Source of the DNA: Cupriavidus pauculus
Lineage (GTDB): Bacteria > Pseudomonadota > Gammaproteobacteria > Burkholderiales > Burkholderiaceae
Assembly (NCBI RefSeq): GCF_008801835.1
Contig: NZ_VZOW01000024.1
Location: 1-64,000, forward strand
Reading direction: 5' to 3'
Length of the DNA stretch: 64,000 bases
Shown here: positions 44,567-52,668 of the stretch, one piece after another
Numbering within the stretch: position 1 is the stretch's first letter
Layout of the letters: each line of letters starts with the position of its first letter
Program-made: the position numbers and the translations under genes
The notes under the pieces: generated by a model
What the model saw: the letters and a program-made list of their open reading frames with translations, nothing else
Databases searched by the model: none
What the model was told of the DNA's origin: nothing

Positions 44567-45055
44567 ATGTCTGCCACCGATCCGTTATCGAACCCACGGC
44601 AACCGTTGCCGCCGGTCGGCGAACTGATGCCCCATGCCGGGTCCATGCGGCTGATCGACGAACTGCTTTACGCCGATGACGTTTGCGGCGTGGCGCGCGC
44701 CACAGTGCGGGCCACGCAGCTGTTTGTGGACGATGCCGGCATGCCCGCGTGGATCGGCATCGAGTACATGGCGCAGACCGTCGCGGCGTGGGCCGGCATG
44801 CAGGCGCGCATGCACGGCATGGGCGGGGCGGCGGCAGGGTTCCTGCTCGGTTCGCGGCGCTTTGCCTGCGATGTGGCGGCGTTTCCGGTGGGCAGCGTGC
44901 TCACCATCCGCGTGCAACTGGAAATGTCGGACGGCGATGGCCTGTCGCTGTTCGCCTGCACACTTGACCAGGATGGCGCCGAAGTGGCGCGCGCCACGGT
45001 TTCCGTATATGCGCCCACTGATGCACGGGCATTTCTCGAAGGACCGCTGACATGA
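44567..45055 (+). CDS. APE 3-hydroxyacyl-ACP dehydratase, hotdog fold (ApeP-like)
   Basis: The 162-residue protein has a FabA-like hotdog pattern (LMPHAGSMRLIDEL near residue 20 with His, and WIGIEYMAQTVAAWAG near 65). It is the second dehydratase of the cluster; in E. coli ApeI and ApeP work in the elongation cycle. ATG 44567 lies 2 bp after the KS stop. Confidence 0.88.
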   Translation: MSATDPLSNPRQPLPPVGELMPHAGSMRLIDELLYADDVCGVARATVRATQLFVDDAGMPAWIGIEYMAQTVAAWAGMQARMHGMGGAAAGFLLGSRRFACDVAAFPVGSVLTIRVQLEMSDGDGLSLFACTLDQDGAEVARATVSVYAPTDARAFLEGPLT

Positions 45056-45783
45056 CCAACCAGACCGTGCTGGTCACGGGATCATCCCGTGGCATTGGCC
45101 GTGCAATCGCCTTGCGTCTGGCGCGCGATGGCTACGACGTGGTGATTCATTGCCGGGCGCGACGCGACGAAGCCGAATCGGTGGCGGACGCGGTGCGCGC
45201 GTTTGGGCGCAATGCACGCGTGCTGTCGTTCGATGTCGGCGCGCGCCGGGCTGCAGCCGAAACGCTGCTGGCCGATATCGAGCAGCACGGCTGCTACTAC
45301 GGCGTGGTGTGCAATGCCGGAATCGTGCGCGACGCGGCGTTTCCGGCGATGTCCGGCGAAGAATGGGACGAGGTGGTCCACACCAATCTGGACGCCTTCT
45401 ACAACGTGCTCAATCCAGTGGTCATGCCGATGGTGCAGCGTCGTCGCCCGGGGCGTATCGTCACGCTGTCGTCGGTCTCCGGGCTGGTGGGCAACCGCGG
45501 CCAGACCAACTACAGCGCCGCCAAGGCCGGCATCATCGGCGCGACCAAGGCGTTGGCCATCGAACTTGCCAAGCGGCAGATCACGGTCAATTGCGTGGCG
45601 CCGGGCCTGATCGACACCGAAATGGTCGACGCGAACGTGCGTGACGAGGCGCTCAGGATCATTCCGGCCCGTCGCCTGGGCACGCCGGACGAAGTGGCGG
45701 CCACCGTGGCGTTTCTGCTGTCGCCGGATGCCGGTTACATTACGCGGCAGGTCATTTCGGTGAATGGGGGCATGTTCGGATGA
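45052..45783 (+). CDS. APE 3-oxoacyl-ACP reductase, FabG-like (ApeQ-like)
   Basis: The 243-residue short-chain dehydrogenase has VTGSSRGIGRAIA near residue 7, the catalytic Ser in SVSGLVGNRG and YSAAK near 154-158. It reduces the 3-oxo group after each condensation. It overlaps both neighbours by 4 bp. Confidence 0.93.
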   Translation: MTNQTVLVTGSSRGIGRAIALRLARDGYDVVIHCRARRDEAESVADAVRAFGRNARVLSFDVGARRAAAETLLADIEQHGCYYGVVCNAGIVRDAAFPAMSGEEWDEVVHTNLDAFYNVLNPVVMPMVQRRRPGRIVTLSSVSGLVGNRGQTNYSAAKAGIIGATKALAIELAKRQITVNCVAPGLIDTEMVDANVRDEALRIIPARRLGTPDEVAATVAFLLSPDAGYITRQVISVNGGMFG

Positions 45784-47015
45784 AGCGGGTGGTGGTGACG
45801 GGCGCGGGCGCCGTGAGCGCCCTGGGCAACGACTGGGCCGCGGTGCGCGCGCGCCTGGCGGCCGGCCGCAACGCCGTGGTACGCATGGACGATTGGGCCG
45901 CGATCGATGGCCTCAACACGCAGCTTGCCGCACCGGTGCCGTCGTTCGAAGTGCCGCCGCACTACACGCGCAAGCTCATGCGCACCATGGGTCGCGTGGC
46001 GCAGATGGCGGTCGTGGCGAGCGAGTCCGCGCTGGCGGATGCGGGCCTTGCGGGCCATCCGATCGTCACCGATGGGCGCATGGGCATTGCCTACGGGTCG
46101 TCCACCGGCACGCCGTCCGCCGCGCAGGATTTCGCGCGGATGATGAGCGATCGCACGACCGACGGCATCAACGCCACCACCTACATCCGCATGATGGCGC
46201 ATACCACGGCGGTCAATATCGGCCTGTTTCTCGGCGTGACGGGCCGGATCCTGACCACGTCCAGCGCGTGCACATCGGGCAGCCACGGCATTGGCTATGC
46301 CTACGAGACCATCGCCATGGGCCGTCAGGTGGCCATGCTGGCGGGAGGCGCCGAAGAACTCGACGCCACGGAGGCGGCCGTGTTCGACACGCTGTTTGCC
46401 GCAAGCACCCGCAACGACGCACCGCAGGCCACGCCGCGGCCGTTCGACGCCGCGCGCGACGGGCTGGTGCTGGGCGAGGGCGCGGGCACGCTGGTGCTGG
46501 AAGCGCTCGACCATGCCCAGGCGCGCGGCGCGCGAATCCTCGCCGAGGTCGTTGGCTACGGCACCAACAGCGATGGCAATCACGTGACGCAGGCCCAGCC
46601 GGAAACGATGGCGCAGGCCATGCGCATGGCGCTGGAAGACGCCGGATTGCAGGCGCAGCAGATCGGCTATATCAACGCCCACGGCACGGCGACCGAGCAG
46701 GGCGATCTGGCCGAAGCGCAAGCCACGCACATGGTCTTCGGCGACGGCACGCCGATCAGTTCGCTCAAGAGCTATCTTGGTCATACGCTTGGCGCCTGTG
46801 GTGCGCTGGAGGCGTGGATGACGATCGAAATGATGCGCGACGGCTGGTTTGCGCCGACCATCAATCTCGATACGCCGGATCCTCGATGCGCACCGCTGGA
46901 CCATATCGTCGGCGCCGCACGTGGTCTCGACGTCGAATACGCCATGAGCAACAATTTCGCGTTCGGCGGCATCAATACGTCGCTGATCTTCCGTCGCTGG
47001 ACCGATCCATCCTGA
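45780..47015 (+). CDS. APE beta-ketoacyl-ACP synthase (ApeR-like)
   Basis: The 411-residue KS has Cys164 in SSACTSGSHGIGY, NAHGTATEQGD near 300 and SYLGHTLGACG near 335, a complete triad. It starts with KRVVVTGAGAVSALG. It is the second active ketosynthase of the cluster; in E. coli ApeR performs early condensation with the aryl starter. Confidence 0.93.
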   Translation: MKRVVVTGAGAVSALGNDWAAVRARLAAGRNAVVRMDDWAAIDGLNTQLAAPVPSFEVPPHYTRKLMRTMGRVAQMAVVASESALADAGLAGHPIVTDGRMGIAYGSSTGTPSAAQDFARMMSDRTTDGINATTYIRMMAHTTAVNIGLFLGVTGRILTTSSACTSGSHGIGYAYETIAMGRQVAMLAGGAEELDATEAAVFDTLFAASTRNDAPQATPRPFDAARDGLVLGEGAGTLVLEALDHAQARGARILAEVVGYGTNSDGNHVTQAQPETMAQAMRMALEDAGLQAQQIGYINAHGTATEQGDLAEAQATHMVFGDGTPISSLKSYLGHTLGACGALEAWMTIEMMRDGWFAPTINLDTPDPRCAPLDHIVGAARGLDVEYAMSNNFAFGGINTSLIFRRWTDPS

Positions 47016-47035
47016 ACCCGTCTGCACAACCCGTC

Positions 47036-47731
47036 ATGCCGCTTGCCTTGCGTACCGGATCGGTCATGGCCTTCGCCGCCATGGCGCCTCCCGTCAGCCG
47101 CTGGATGTCCGCGGAGGAATTGGGACGCCTGTCCGCCATGCGCTCGCACCAGCGTGCCGAGCAGTTTGCGGCGGGCCGCTGGCTGGCGCGGCGCCTGCTG
47201 GCCATGACGTTTGGCGGCGAAGCATCCGAATGGGCGCTGTCGGCGGCCGAGGATGCTCCGCCGCTGGCCATGCATACCGGCGGTGCGGTTGGCATGCCGG
47301 TGTTCGTGTCGATTGCCCATGCGGCCGATCACCTGGCTTGCGCGGTTTCCGATGCACCGGTCGGGATCGATATCGAGCCGCTGCAGCCGCGCCGGCATCT
47401 GGATACGCTGATCGAGGCCACCACCACTGACGCCGAACGCGCCGCGCTGCCGGACCTGATGGCCGATAGCGATGCCCAGGCGCGCATGGTGGCGTTTTTC
47501 GAGCTATGGACGCTGAAAGAGGCGTGGATCAAGTGCCACGGCGGCAATCTGTTCCAGACCATGATGGCCCATGTGGTGGAGGCGCTGCCGTCGCCGCTCG
47601 ATACTGCAAACGGCGTGACATGGCGCCGCAAGGACGTGGTGATGGCGCTGACGGCGTCCGTGCCGGTCGATGCGCTGGCCCTGCCGGATCCCAAGGGGTG
47701 GCGCCTGCATGCGCGCGAGGCGGCCGACTGA
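47036..47731 (+). CDS. 4'-Phosphopantetheinyl transferase (Sfp type)
   Basis: The 231-residue protein has the magnesium-binding GIDIEPL near residue 110 and FELWTLKEAWIKCHG near 155, the Sfp/AcpT signatures. It should convert the two ACPs of the cluster to their holo forms. The start is uncertain: ATG 47036 has no clear ribosome binding site, and 47066 is an alternative. It is the last gene of the APE operon and converges on the IclR gene. Confidence 0.87.
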   Translation: MPLALRTGSVMAFAAMAPPVSRWMSAEELGRLSAMRSHQRAEQFAAGRWLARRLLAMTFGGEASEWALSAAEDAPPLAMHTGGAVGMPVFVSIAHAADHLACAVSDAPVGIDIEPLQPRRHLDTLIEATTTDAERAALPDLMADSDAQARMVAFFELWTLKEAWIKCHGGNLFQTMMAHVVEALPSPLDTANGVTWRRKDVVMALTASVPVDALALPDPKGWRLHAREAAD

Positions 47732-47765
47732 GCGTGCCGCCTGCGCGCGCCGTCGATTCGTCAAT

Positions 47766-48542
47766 TCAGGTCTTTTCCAGCGATGCGCAGGCGGCGCGCA
47801 GCATCGCCGCATACCGCTCCAGGTGGGGCTCGATGCGGTACACGGGGCCCGCAATGGAAATCGCATAACACTCGCCCGATAGCCGCACCGGCCATGCCAG
47901 CGCCCCCACGTCGGGCATCGATTCGCCCAGGTTCACAAACGCCCCGCGCCCGCGCGACTGGCGCAGGTCATCTTCCAGGCTGCCCGCACTGGTCAGCGTG
48001 CGCGGCGTGAACGCCTGAAAGGCAAGCTGCGGCAGCACCGCCGCGCGCTCGGCGTCGTCCATGGCCGCCAGCAACGCCTTGCCGATGGAGTTGGCATGCA
48101 GCTCGCGCCGCTCTCCTGCCGTAGCGATATAGCGGATGGCATGCGGCGACTCCAGGACATCCAGATAGACCACGGCGCTGCCTTCGTGCAGTTTGCCGAT
48201 CACCACGGTTTCGCCGGTCGCGTCGCGCAACTCCAGCATGGTGTCGTGCACGCGATCGAGCACCGGATCGTGGCGGGCAATCTGCTGCGCCATCGCCAGC
48301 AGGCGTCCGGTCGGGTAATAACCCTGTCGGCGCGCGGTTTCATAGAGATAGCCGAGCGAGGTCAGCGTGCGGATCAACGCCAGGCAACTGGAGGCCGGCA
48401 CGGCCAGCAGCCGCGCCAGTTCGGAAAGCGACAACGCGCGCCGTTCGCGCGCGAAGGTCTCGATGATTTCTATCACGCGCAATGCCGTCTTCACGTTCAT
48501 CGGCGAAGGCTTGGCTGCAGACAATTCTTGGCGCTCTGGCAT
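47766..48542 (-). CDS. IclR family regulator
   Basis: The 258-residue protein has a winged HTH at about residues 15-75 (LSLSELARLLAVPASSCLALIRTL) and the IclR effector domain (HANSIGKALLA near 155, AWPVRLSGECYAISIAGP near 220). It faces the end of the APE operon and is divergent from hipBA. The start is uncertain (48542 or 48500). A metabolic target is not evident; control of the adjacent operons is possible. Confidence 0.88.
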   Translation of the reverse strand: MPERQELSAAKPSPMNVKTALRVIEIIETFARERRALSLSELARLLAVPASSCLALIRTLTSLGYLYETARRQGYYPTGRLLAMAQQIARHDPVLDRVHDTMLELRDATGETVVIGKLHEGSAVVYLDVLESPHAIRYIATAGERRELHANSIGKALLAAMDDAERAAVLPQLAFQAFTPRTLTSAGSLEDDLRQSRGRGAFVNLGESMPDVGALAWPVRLSGECYAISIAGPVYRIEPHLERYAAMLRAACASLEKT

Positions 48543-48641
48543 GGCTGGTCTGGCGCGGATCGGCCGCGATTTCGGGACGCAGGACGTCGGGAAGGATCTG
48601 GGGCGGGACTGTACCACGGCGCAAAAACGGCGCGCTGCTAC

Positions 48642-48738
48642 ACAACCTATACGTTGTAAATAGATTTTACATCGTATAGGTTGTAGATTGAAAATACATC
48701 CGATAAGTAGTAAAACGTGGTTACAACCGATCCGTTGT
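48642..48738. promoter_or_regulatory. Four tandem 16-bp palindromic operators, 27-bp period, before hipB
   Basis: Sites at 48642-48657 (ACAACCTATACGTTGT), 48669-48684 (ACATCGTATAGGTTGT), 48696-48711 (ACATCCGATAAGTAGT) and 48723-48738 (ACAACCGATCCGTTGT). Each follows ACAWC-N6-GTWGT, and consecutive starts are exactly 27 bp apart. The last one ends 10 bp before the ATG of hipB. HipB proteins repress their operon through several palindromes, so these are probably HipB sites. Confidence 0.85.
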
Positions 48739-48748
48739 GAAACGAGCC

Positions 48749-49027
48749 ATGGCCGCCACCTATCCGATCCGCATCCTTAGCCAGTTACGCCCAGTCCTGC
48801 AGGGCTTACGCAAGTCTCGCGGCCTGACGCAGGCCGCGCTTGCAGCCAGACTGGGGGTGAGCCAGCAAAGCTATGCCCGCCTGGAAGCGAACCCGGGCCG
48901 CGCCAGCATGGCCCGCGTGCTCGCGGCCCTGCAGGCACTGGAAGTGGATCTGGCGCTGACGCCGCGCGGCGATACTTCCGCCACGGCACCCCGCCCGAAA
49001 AAAGCCAAACAGAAAGAGGACTGGTAA
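48749..49027 (+). CDS. hipB: HipB-like antitoxin, XRE family
   Basis: The 92-residue protein has an HTH (residues 19-73; LTQAALAARLGVSQQSYARLE) and a charged Lys-rich tail (RPKKAKQKEDW). It is encoded in front of hipA with TAATG stop/start overlap. It should bind both the operator array upstream and HipA, repressing the operon and neutralising the kinase. The GTG at 48737, inside the last operator, is an alternative start. Confidence 0.9.
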   Translation: MAATYPIRILSQLRPVLQGLRKSRGLTQAALAARLGVSQQSYARLEANPGRASMARVLAALQALEVDLALTPRGDTSATAPRPKKAKQKEDW

Positions 49028-50352
49028 TGGGACGACGCGCGCAACGGCGCAGACTCGGCGTATGGATGAACGGTTGGCGCGCGGGCGTCTGGGAGCAGGG
49101 CGCCGATGGCGAGGCGTTTGCCTACGACGAAGACTGGATGGCCAGCCCGCAGGGCCGACCGCTCTCGCTTTCGCTGCCATTCCGTGCCGACAATGCGCCG
49201 TACCGCGGCAGCATCGTGACTGATTATTTCGACAACCTGCTGCCCGACAGCGATGCCATCCGGCGGCGTCTGGCATTGCGCCATCGCACGCAAGGCACCG
49301 GCCCGTTCGATCTGCTGGCCGCGCTGGGCCGCGATTGCGTAGGGGCGCTGCAATTGCTGCCGGACGACACCGTGCCGGAGGGCCTGCACCGGATCGAGGG
49401 AACCGTGGTCGGCGAAGCCGCCATCGCGCGCCTGTTGCGCGACACCACGCGCAACACGGCGGTGCTGGGACAGCCCGACGACAGCGGCGATCTGCGCCTG
49501 TCGATTGCCGGTGCGCAGGAAAAGACCGCGCTGCTGTATCGAAACGGCAAGTGGCTGCTGCCGCATGGCAGCACGCCCACCACGCATATCCTGAAGCTGC
49601 CGTTGGGATTGGTCGGCAACATGCGCGCCGACATGCGCACTTCGGTAGAGAACGAATGGCTCTGCGCGCAACTGGTCGGGCATTTCGGATTGCCGATCGC
49701 GCGGTGCGACATCGCCAGATTCGAGGACCAGAAAGTGCTGGTGGTGGAACGCTTCGACCGCCGGCTGGCGCCGGACGGCAAATGGATCGTGCGGTTGCCG
49801 CAGGAGGATTTCTGCCAGGCGCTGGGCATTTCGCCGCTATCGAAATACCAGGCCGATGGCGGCCCCGGCATCGGCGACATCATGGCGGTGCTGGCCGGCT
49901 CCGAGGCGCCGGCCCACGACCGGCGCAATTTCTTTGCCACGCAGGTGTTGTTCTGGATGCTGGCGGCCACGGACGGCCACGCCAAGAACTTCAGCCTGTC
50001 GATCGGTCCCGGTGGCCGTTATTGGTCCACGCCGCTGTACGACGTGCTGTCCGCCTTTCCGATCATGGGGCGAGGCGCCAGCCAGCTTGCGCCGCAGAAG
50101 GCGCGCATGGCAATGGCGGTGAGAGGCAGCCAGAACCACTATCGCATCGCTGAAATCATGCGGCGGCACTGGCTGGATCAGGGACGCCAGGCAGGCTTGC
50201 CGGCCGAGGAGGTGGAAACCGTGCTGGCCGCGCTGAAAGGCGCCGTGGAACACGCCATCGCGATGGCCACCGCACAGTTGCCCGCCGACTTTCCGGCCGA
50301 TGTGGCCGACCGTGTCTTCAAGGGACTTCGGGCGCAGGCGCGCAAGCTCTGA
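49027..50352 (+). CDS. hipA: HipA-like serine/threonine kinase toxin
   Basis: The 441-residue protein has all HipA landmarks: N-terminal couple_hipA region, the nucleotide loop SIAGAQEKTALL near 157, VERFDRRL near 240, QEDFCQALG near 258, and the catalytic DGHAKNFSL with Asp316 and Asn321. In E. coli HipA phosphorylates GltX and triggers dormancy. The intact motifs suggest an active kinase. The ATG overlaps the hipB stop by one base, typical of tight co-translation. Confidence 0.95.
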   Translation: MGRRAQRRRLGVWMNGWRAGVWEQGADGEAFAYDEDWMASPQGRPLSLSLPFRADNAPYRGSIVTDYFDNLLPDSDAIRRRLALRHRTQGTGPFDLLAALGRDCVGALQLLPDDTVPEGLHRIEGTVVGEAAIARLLRDTTRNTAVLGQPDDSGDLRLSIAGAQEKTALLYRNGKWLLPHGSTPTTHILKLPLGLVGNMRADMRTSVENEWLCAQLVGHFGLPIARCDIARFEDQKVLVVERFDRRLAPDGKWIVRLPQEDFCQALGISPLSKYQADGGPGIGDIMAVLAGSEAPAHDRRNFFATQVLFWMLAATDGHAKNFSLSIGPGGRYWSTPLYDVLSAFPIMGRGASQLAPQKARMAMAVRGSQNHYRIAEIMRRHWLDQGRQAGLPAEEVETVLAALKGAVEHAIAMATAQLPADFPADVADRVFKGLRAQARKL

Positions 50353-50716
50353 CGCGCCGACCCCGCTCGCCGGGGCACCGTTTCTCGCTCTTCCTGGTAG
50401 CGAACTGCCGGCGCATTGGACGCCGCCCCGAGCCGGCCCTTACGTCGGCTGCACCATCAATCCTTGCCCCCGTTGTCTTGCCGGCTCCCCCTGAAGCCGC
50501 CATGCCGCGTGTCGTCCAGACCGTGGCTTTGTACCGCTTTGTATCCCGGCGTGGCGCCGATACGTCTCCTGACGAAAATGCGCGCCTCGCCATACGGGCC
50601 AGATACTTCGGACGCCTTAAATACGTTCCATGGCAGGACGCAACGCGAAAACGCAAGCAGATCCGGCCACGCAGTCTTCAAACTCCATTCACTTTCGTTA
50701 TCAAAGGAAACCGATC
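50353..50716. other. Intergenic region between hipA and the repeat protein gene
   Basis: 364 bp with no supported gene. Frames that cross it are extensions of the downstream genes without conserved sequence. I see no clear operator; a promoter for the gene at 50717 is expected here. Confidence 0.4.
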
Positions 50717-51025
50717 ATGTCCGCTCAACTCGCCCGTCGTCTCGTTCTTGCCGTTGCCCTGGTTGGCGCCGCCGCCGGCGCCCAGGCTTCCGTTGGATCG
50801 CGCGATCCGTACACGGATGGCGCCCGCTCCGTCACCAGCGCCCGCGACCCGTACAGCGAAGGCGCCCGTAGCGTGCAAGAACCGCGCAGCCCGTATAGCG
50901 ACGGCGCTCGCAATGTCGATCCCTACCTGGACGGCGCGCACAAGGTGGCAGGGCTGGACCGCACCGGCGTATCCGCGCCGCCTGCGCGCCAGATCGACCC
51001 GTATCTGGACGGCGCCTACGTCTGA
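50717..51025 (+). CDS. Secreted short-repeat protein (PYxDGAxxV repeats)
   Basis: The 102-residue protein has a signal peptide (LVLAVALVGAAAGAQA, cleavage near residue 25). After it come five repeats of about 13-16 residues with the core DPYxDGAxxV: DPYTDGARSV, DPYSEGARSV, SPYSDGARNV, DPYLDGAHKV and DPYLDGAYV. ATG 50717 follows AAAGGAAACC. I know of similar small proteins of unknown function in Burkholderiaceae but cannot name a family. Export and Asp-rich repeats suggest metal or surface binding, as a guess. Confidence 0.75.
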   Translation: MSAQLARRLVLAVALVGAAAGAQASVGSRDPYTDGARSVTSARDPYSEGARSVQEPRSPYSDGARNVDPYLDGAHKVAGLDRTGVSAPPARQIDPYLDGAYV

Positions 51026-51101
51026 CAGACATCTCATGGCCGGCGCGCTTGCGCGGGCTCATTTCCCAACCGTTGCGTATTTAAAGACCCAAGGACTCTC
51101 A

Positions 51102-51902
51102 ATGTTGAACCGCACGCTCGTATCCGTTGCGCTGGTCGCGATGGGCATCACCGCAAACACGTCGGCATTCGCCGCACAATCGGCCACCCAAGGGACCGCC
51201 GCCGACTCCCAGGCGCCTTCCGTCGTCATCGTGCATGGCGCTTTCGCGGACGGATCGGATTGGGCGAAGGTGATTCCGATCCTGCAGGCCAAGGGCATCA
51301 AGGTGCAAGCCGTGCAGAACGGCCTGAATTCACTTGCCGACGATGTGGCCGCCACGCGGCGCGCCATCCGCAACCAGCCGGGCAAGGTCGTGCTGGTAGG
51401 GCATTCGTGGGGCGGTACGGTGATTACCGAGGCTGGCGCCAACGACAAGGTCTCCGCGCTGGTCTATGTGGCCGCGTTTGCGCCGGACGCCGGTCAGTCC
51501 ACCGAGGAAGTAGGCAAGGCGGCGCCGCCGGCGCCGGGCATCAAGCGGCTGGTGGCCGATGCCGACGGCTACCTGTCTTTGCCGCCGGACGCGGTGGCCA
51601 GCGATTTTGCCCAGGACGTGCCGGCCGCGCAGGCTCGCGTAATGGCTGCCACGCAAGGGCCCATCCAGAGCAAGGCGTTTGCGGAAAAGACCACGGTCGC
51701 GGCATGGACCACGCGCCCGTCGTGGTTCATCGTCAGCGAGAAGGACCGCATGATCCCACCCGAGCTGGAACGTGCCATGGCGAGCAAGATCGGCGCAAAG
51801 GTGACCAGCCTGCCGACCAGCCATGTGCCGCAGCAATCGCGGCCGGCCGATGTGGCGAAGGTCATTCTCGACGCCGTCCACACGGTGCAGGCACAACGGT
51901 AA
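51102..51902 (+). CDS. Exported alpha/beta hydrolase
   Basis: The 266-residue protein has a signal peptide (VSVALVAMGITANTSAFA, cleavage near 26), the VHGAFADGSDW oxyanion region, nucleophile Ser in VGHSWGGTVI near residue 107, and a late His in PTSHVPQQS. This pattern belongs to the EstX/salicylate-esterase-like branch of alpha/beta hydrolases. The substrate is unknown. It lies 76 bp after the repeat protein gene and may share its transcript. Confidence 0.85.
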   Translation: MLNRTLVSVALVAMGITANTSAFAAQSATQGTAADSQAPSVVIVHGAFADGSDWAKVIPILQAKGIKVQAVQNGLNSLADDVAATRRAIRNQPGKVVLVGHSWGGTVITEAGANDKVSALVYVAAFAPDAGQSTEEVGKAAPPAPGIKRLVADADGYLSLPPDAVASDFAQDVPAAQARVMAATQGPIQSKAFAEKTTVAAWTTRPSWFIVSEKDRMIPPELERAMASKIGAKVTSLPTSHVPQQSRPADVAKVILDAVHTVQAQR

Positions 51903-52175
51903 GCGCAGCCACGGGTGGGGCAGGTCGGTAGAGGCGGCGTCGGAAGTCGCATGGCGCGGGCGGCAGTACCGTGCTCGGCGTCCCCGCCGAGACCGAGGTA
52001 CAACTGCCCACCCCGCCGCCCAGCCGTTTCCGCCGATTATCGACGGCGTTTTTCCATTCTGACAAAAATGTAATGATTAAATCAGCGGAAAACCATCGGC
52101 AAAGCGCAAACGAAGTAGAAACATCGGCTATAAATACGTTTCGTGTCGCGAGCTGGTGTCGCGCGCCACGTCTCC

Positions 52176-52207
52176 GCCCGCCTGTGCTAGCCTGCGGGCA
52201 TTTTTTT
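52176..52207 (+). terminator. Terminator upstream of OFA transporter 3
   Basis: GCCCGC (52176-52181) and GCGGGC (52194-52199) followed by ATTTTTTT. It lies in the 766-bp gap 51903-52668, which contains no supported gene but also operator copy 7. Confidence 0.7.
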
Positions 52208-52323
52208 GCCCATAGATAATCGATGCATTCGTATCTGTCGTGAATGGCAATAATCCATCCGAATTCGGAATAAATGATTGCCGATATGGTGAAAACCCTC
52301 TGTCCTTTTTATCTTGACTAAGG

Positions 52324-52338
52324 TGGTATATCACATAC
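52324..52338 (-). promoter_or_regulatory. Regulon operator, copy 7 (OFA transporter 3)
   Basis: Plus strand TGGTATATCACATAC, identical to copy 4 in front of the TPP-enzyme operon 40 kb away. It begins 4 bp after TTGACT (52314-52319), the same geometry as copy 6, and lies 330 bp before the gene. Confidence 0.8.
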
Positions 52339-52668
52339 CTTATATCCATTCGCGCGAATGGTTGGGTAGCGGTGAACATTACATTTTTGTCATCCAAGCG
52401 GCGGACTTCTGATAACGGCAAGGTTTGGACGGAAGCTGCATGGCAGGAGTGAGGATGCTCGCCAAGTCAGGAATATGGCGGCTTTACGGGATATTTGGCG
52501 GCTATTCGTTAATCGCCGAAAAAACCGTCATTTTTGCTGCCGACAAAACAACGATGGCACAAGGAGGGACGAAATGTCTGCAATCATATTCAGACGACGA
52601 TTGGCGTCGTGCGACCCCATGCGCGTATTTTCAGATAATGCATATCCAGTCATTCCGGAGGGCGCGAA

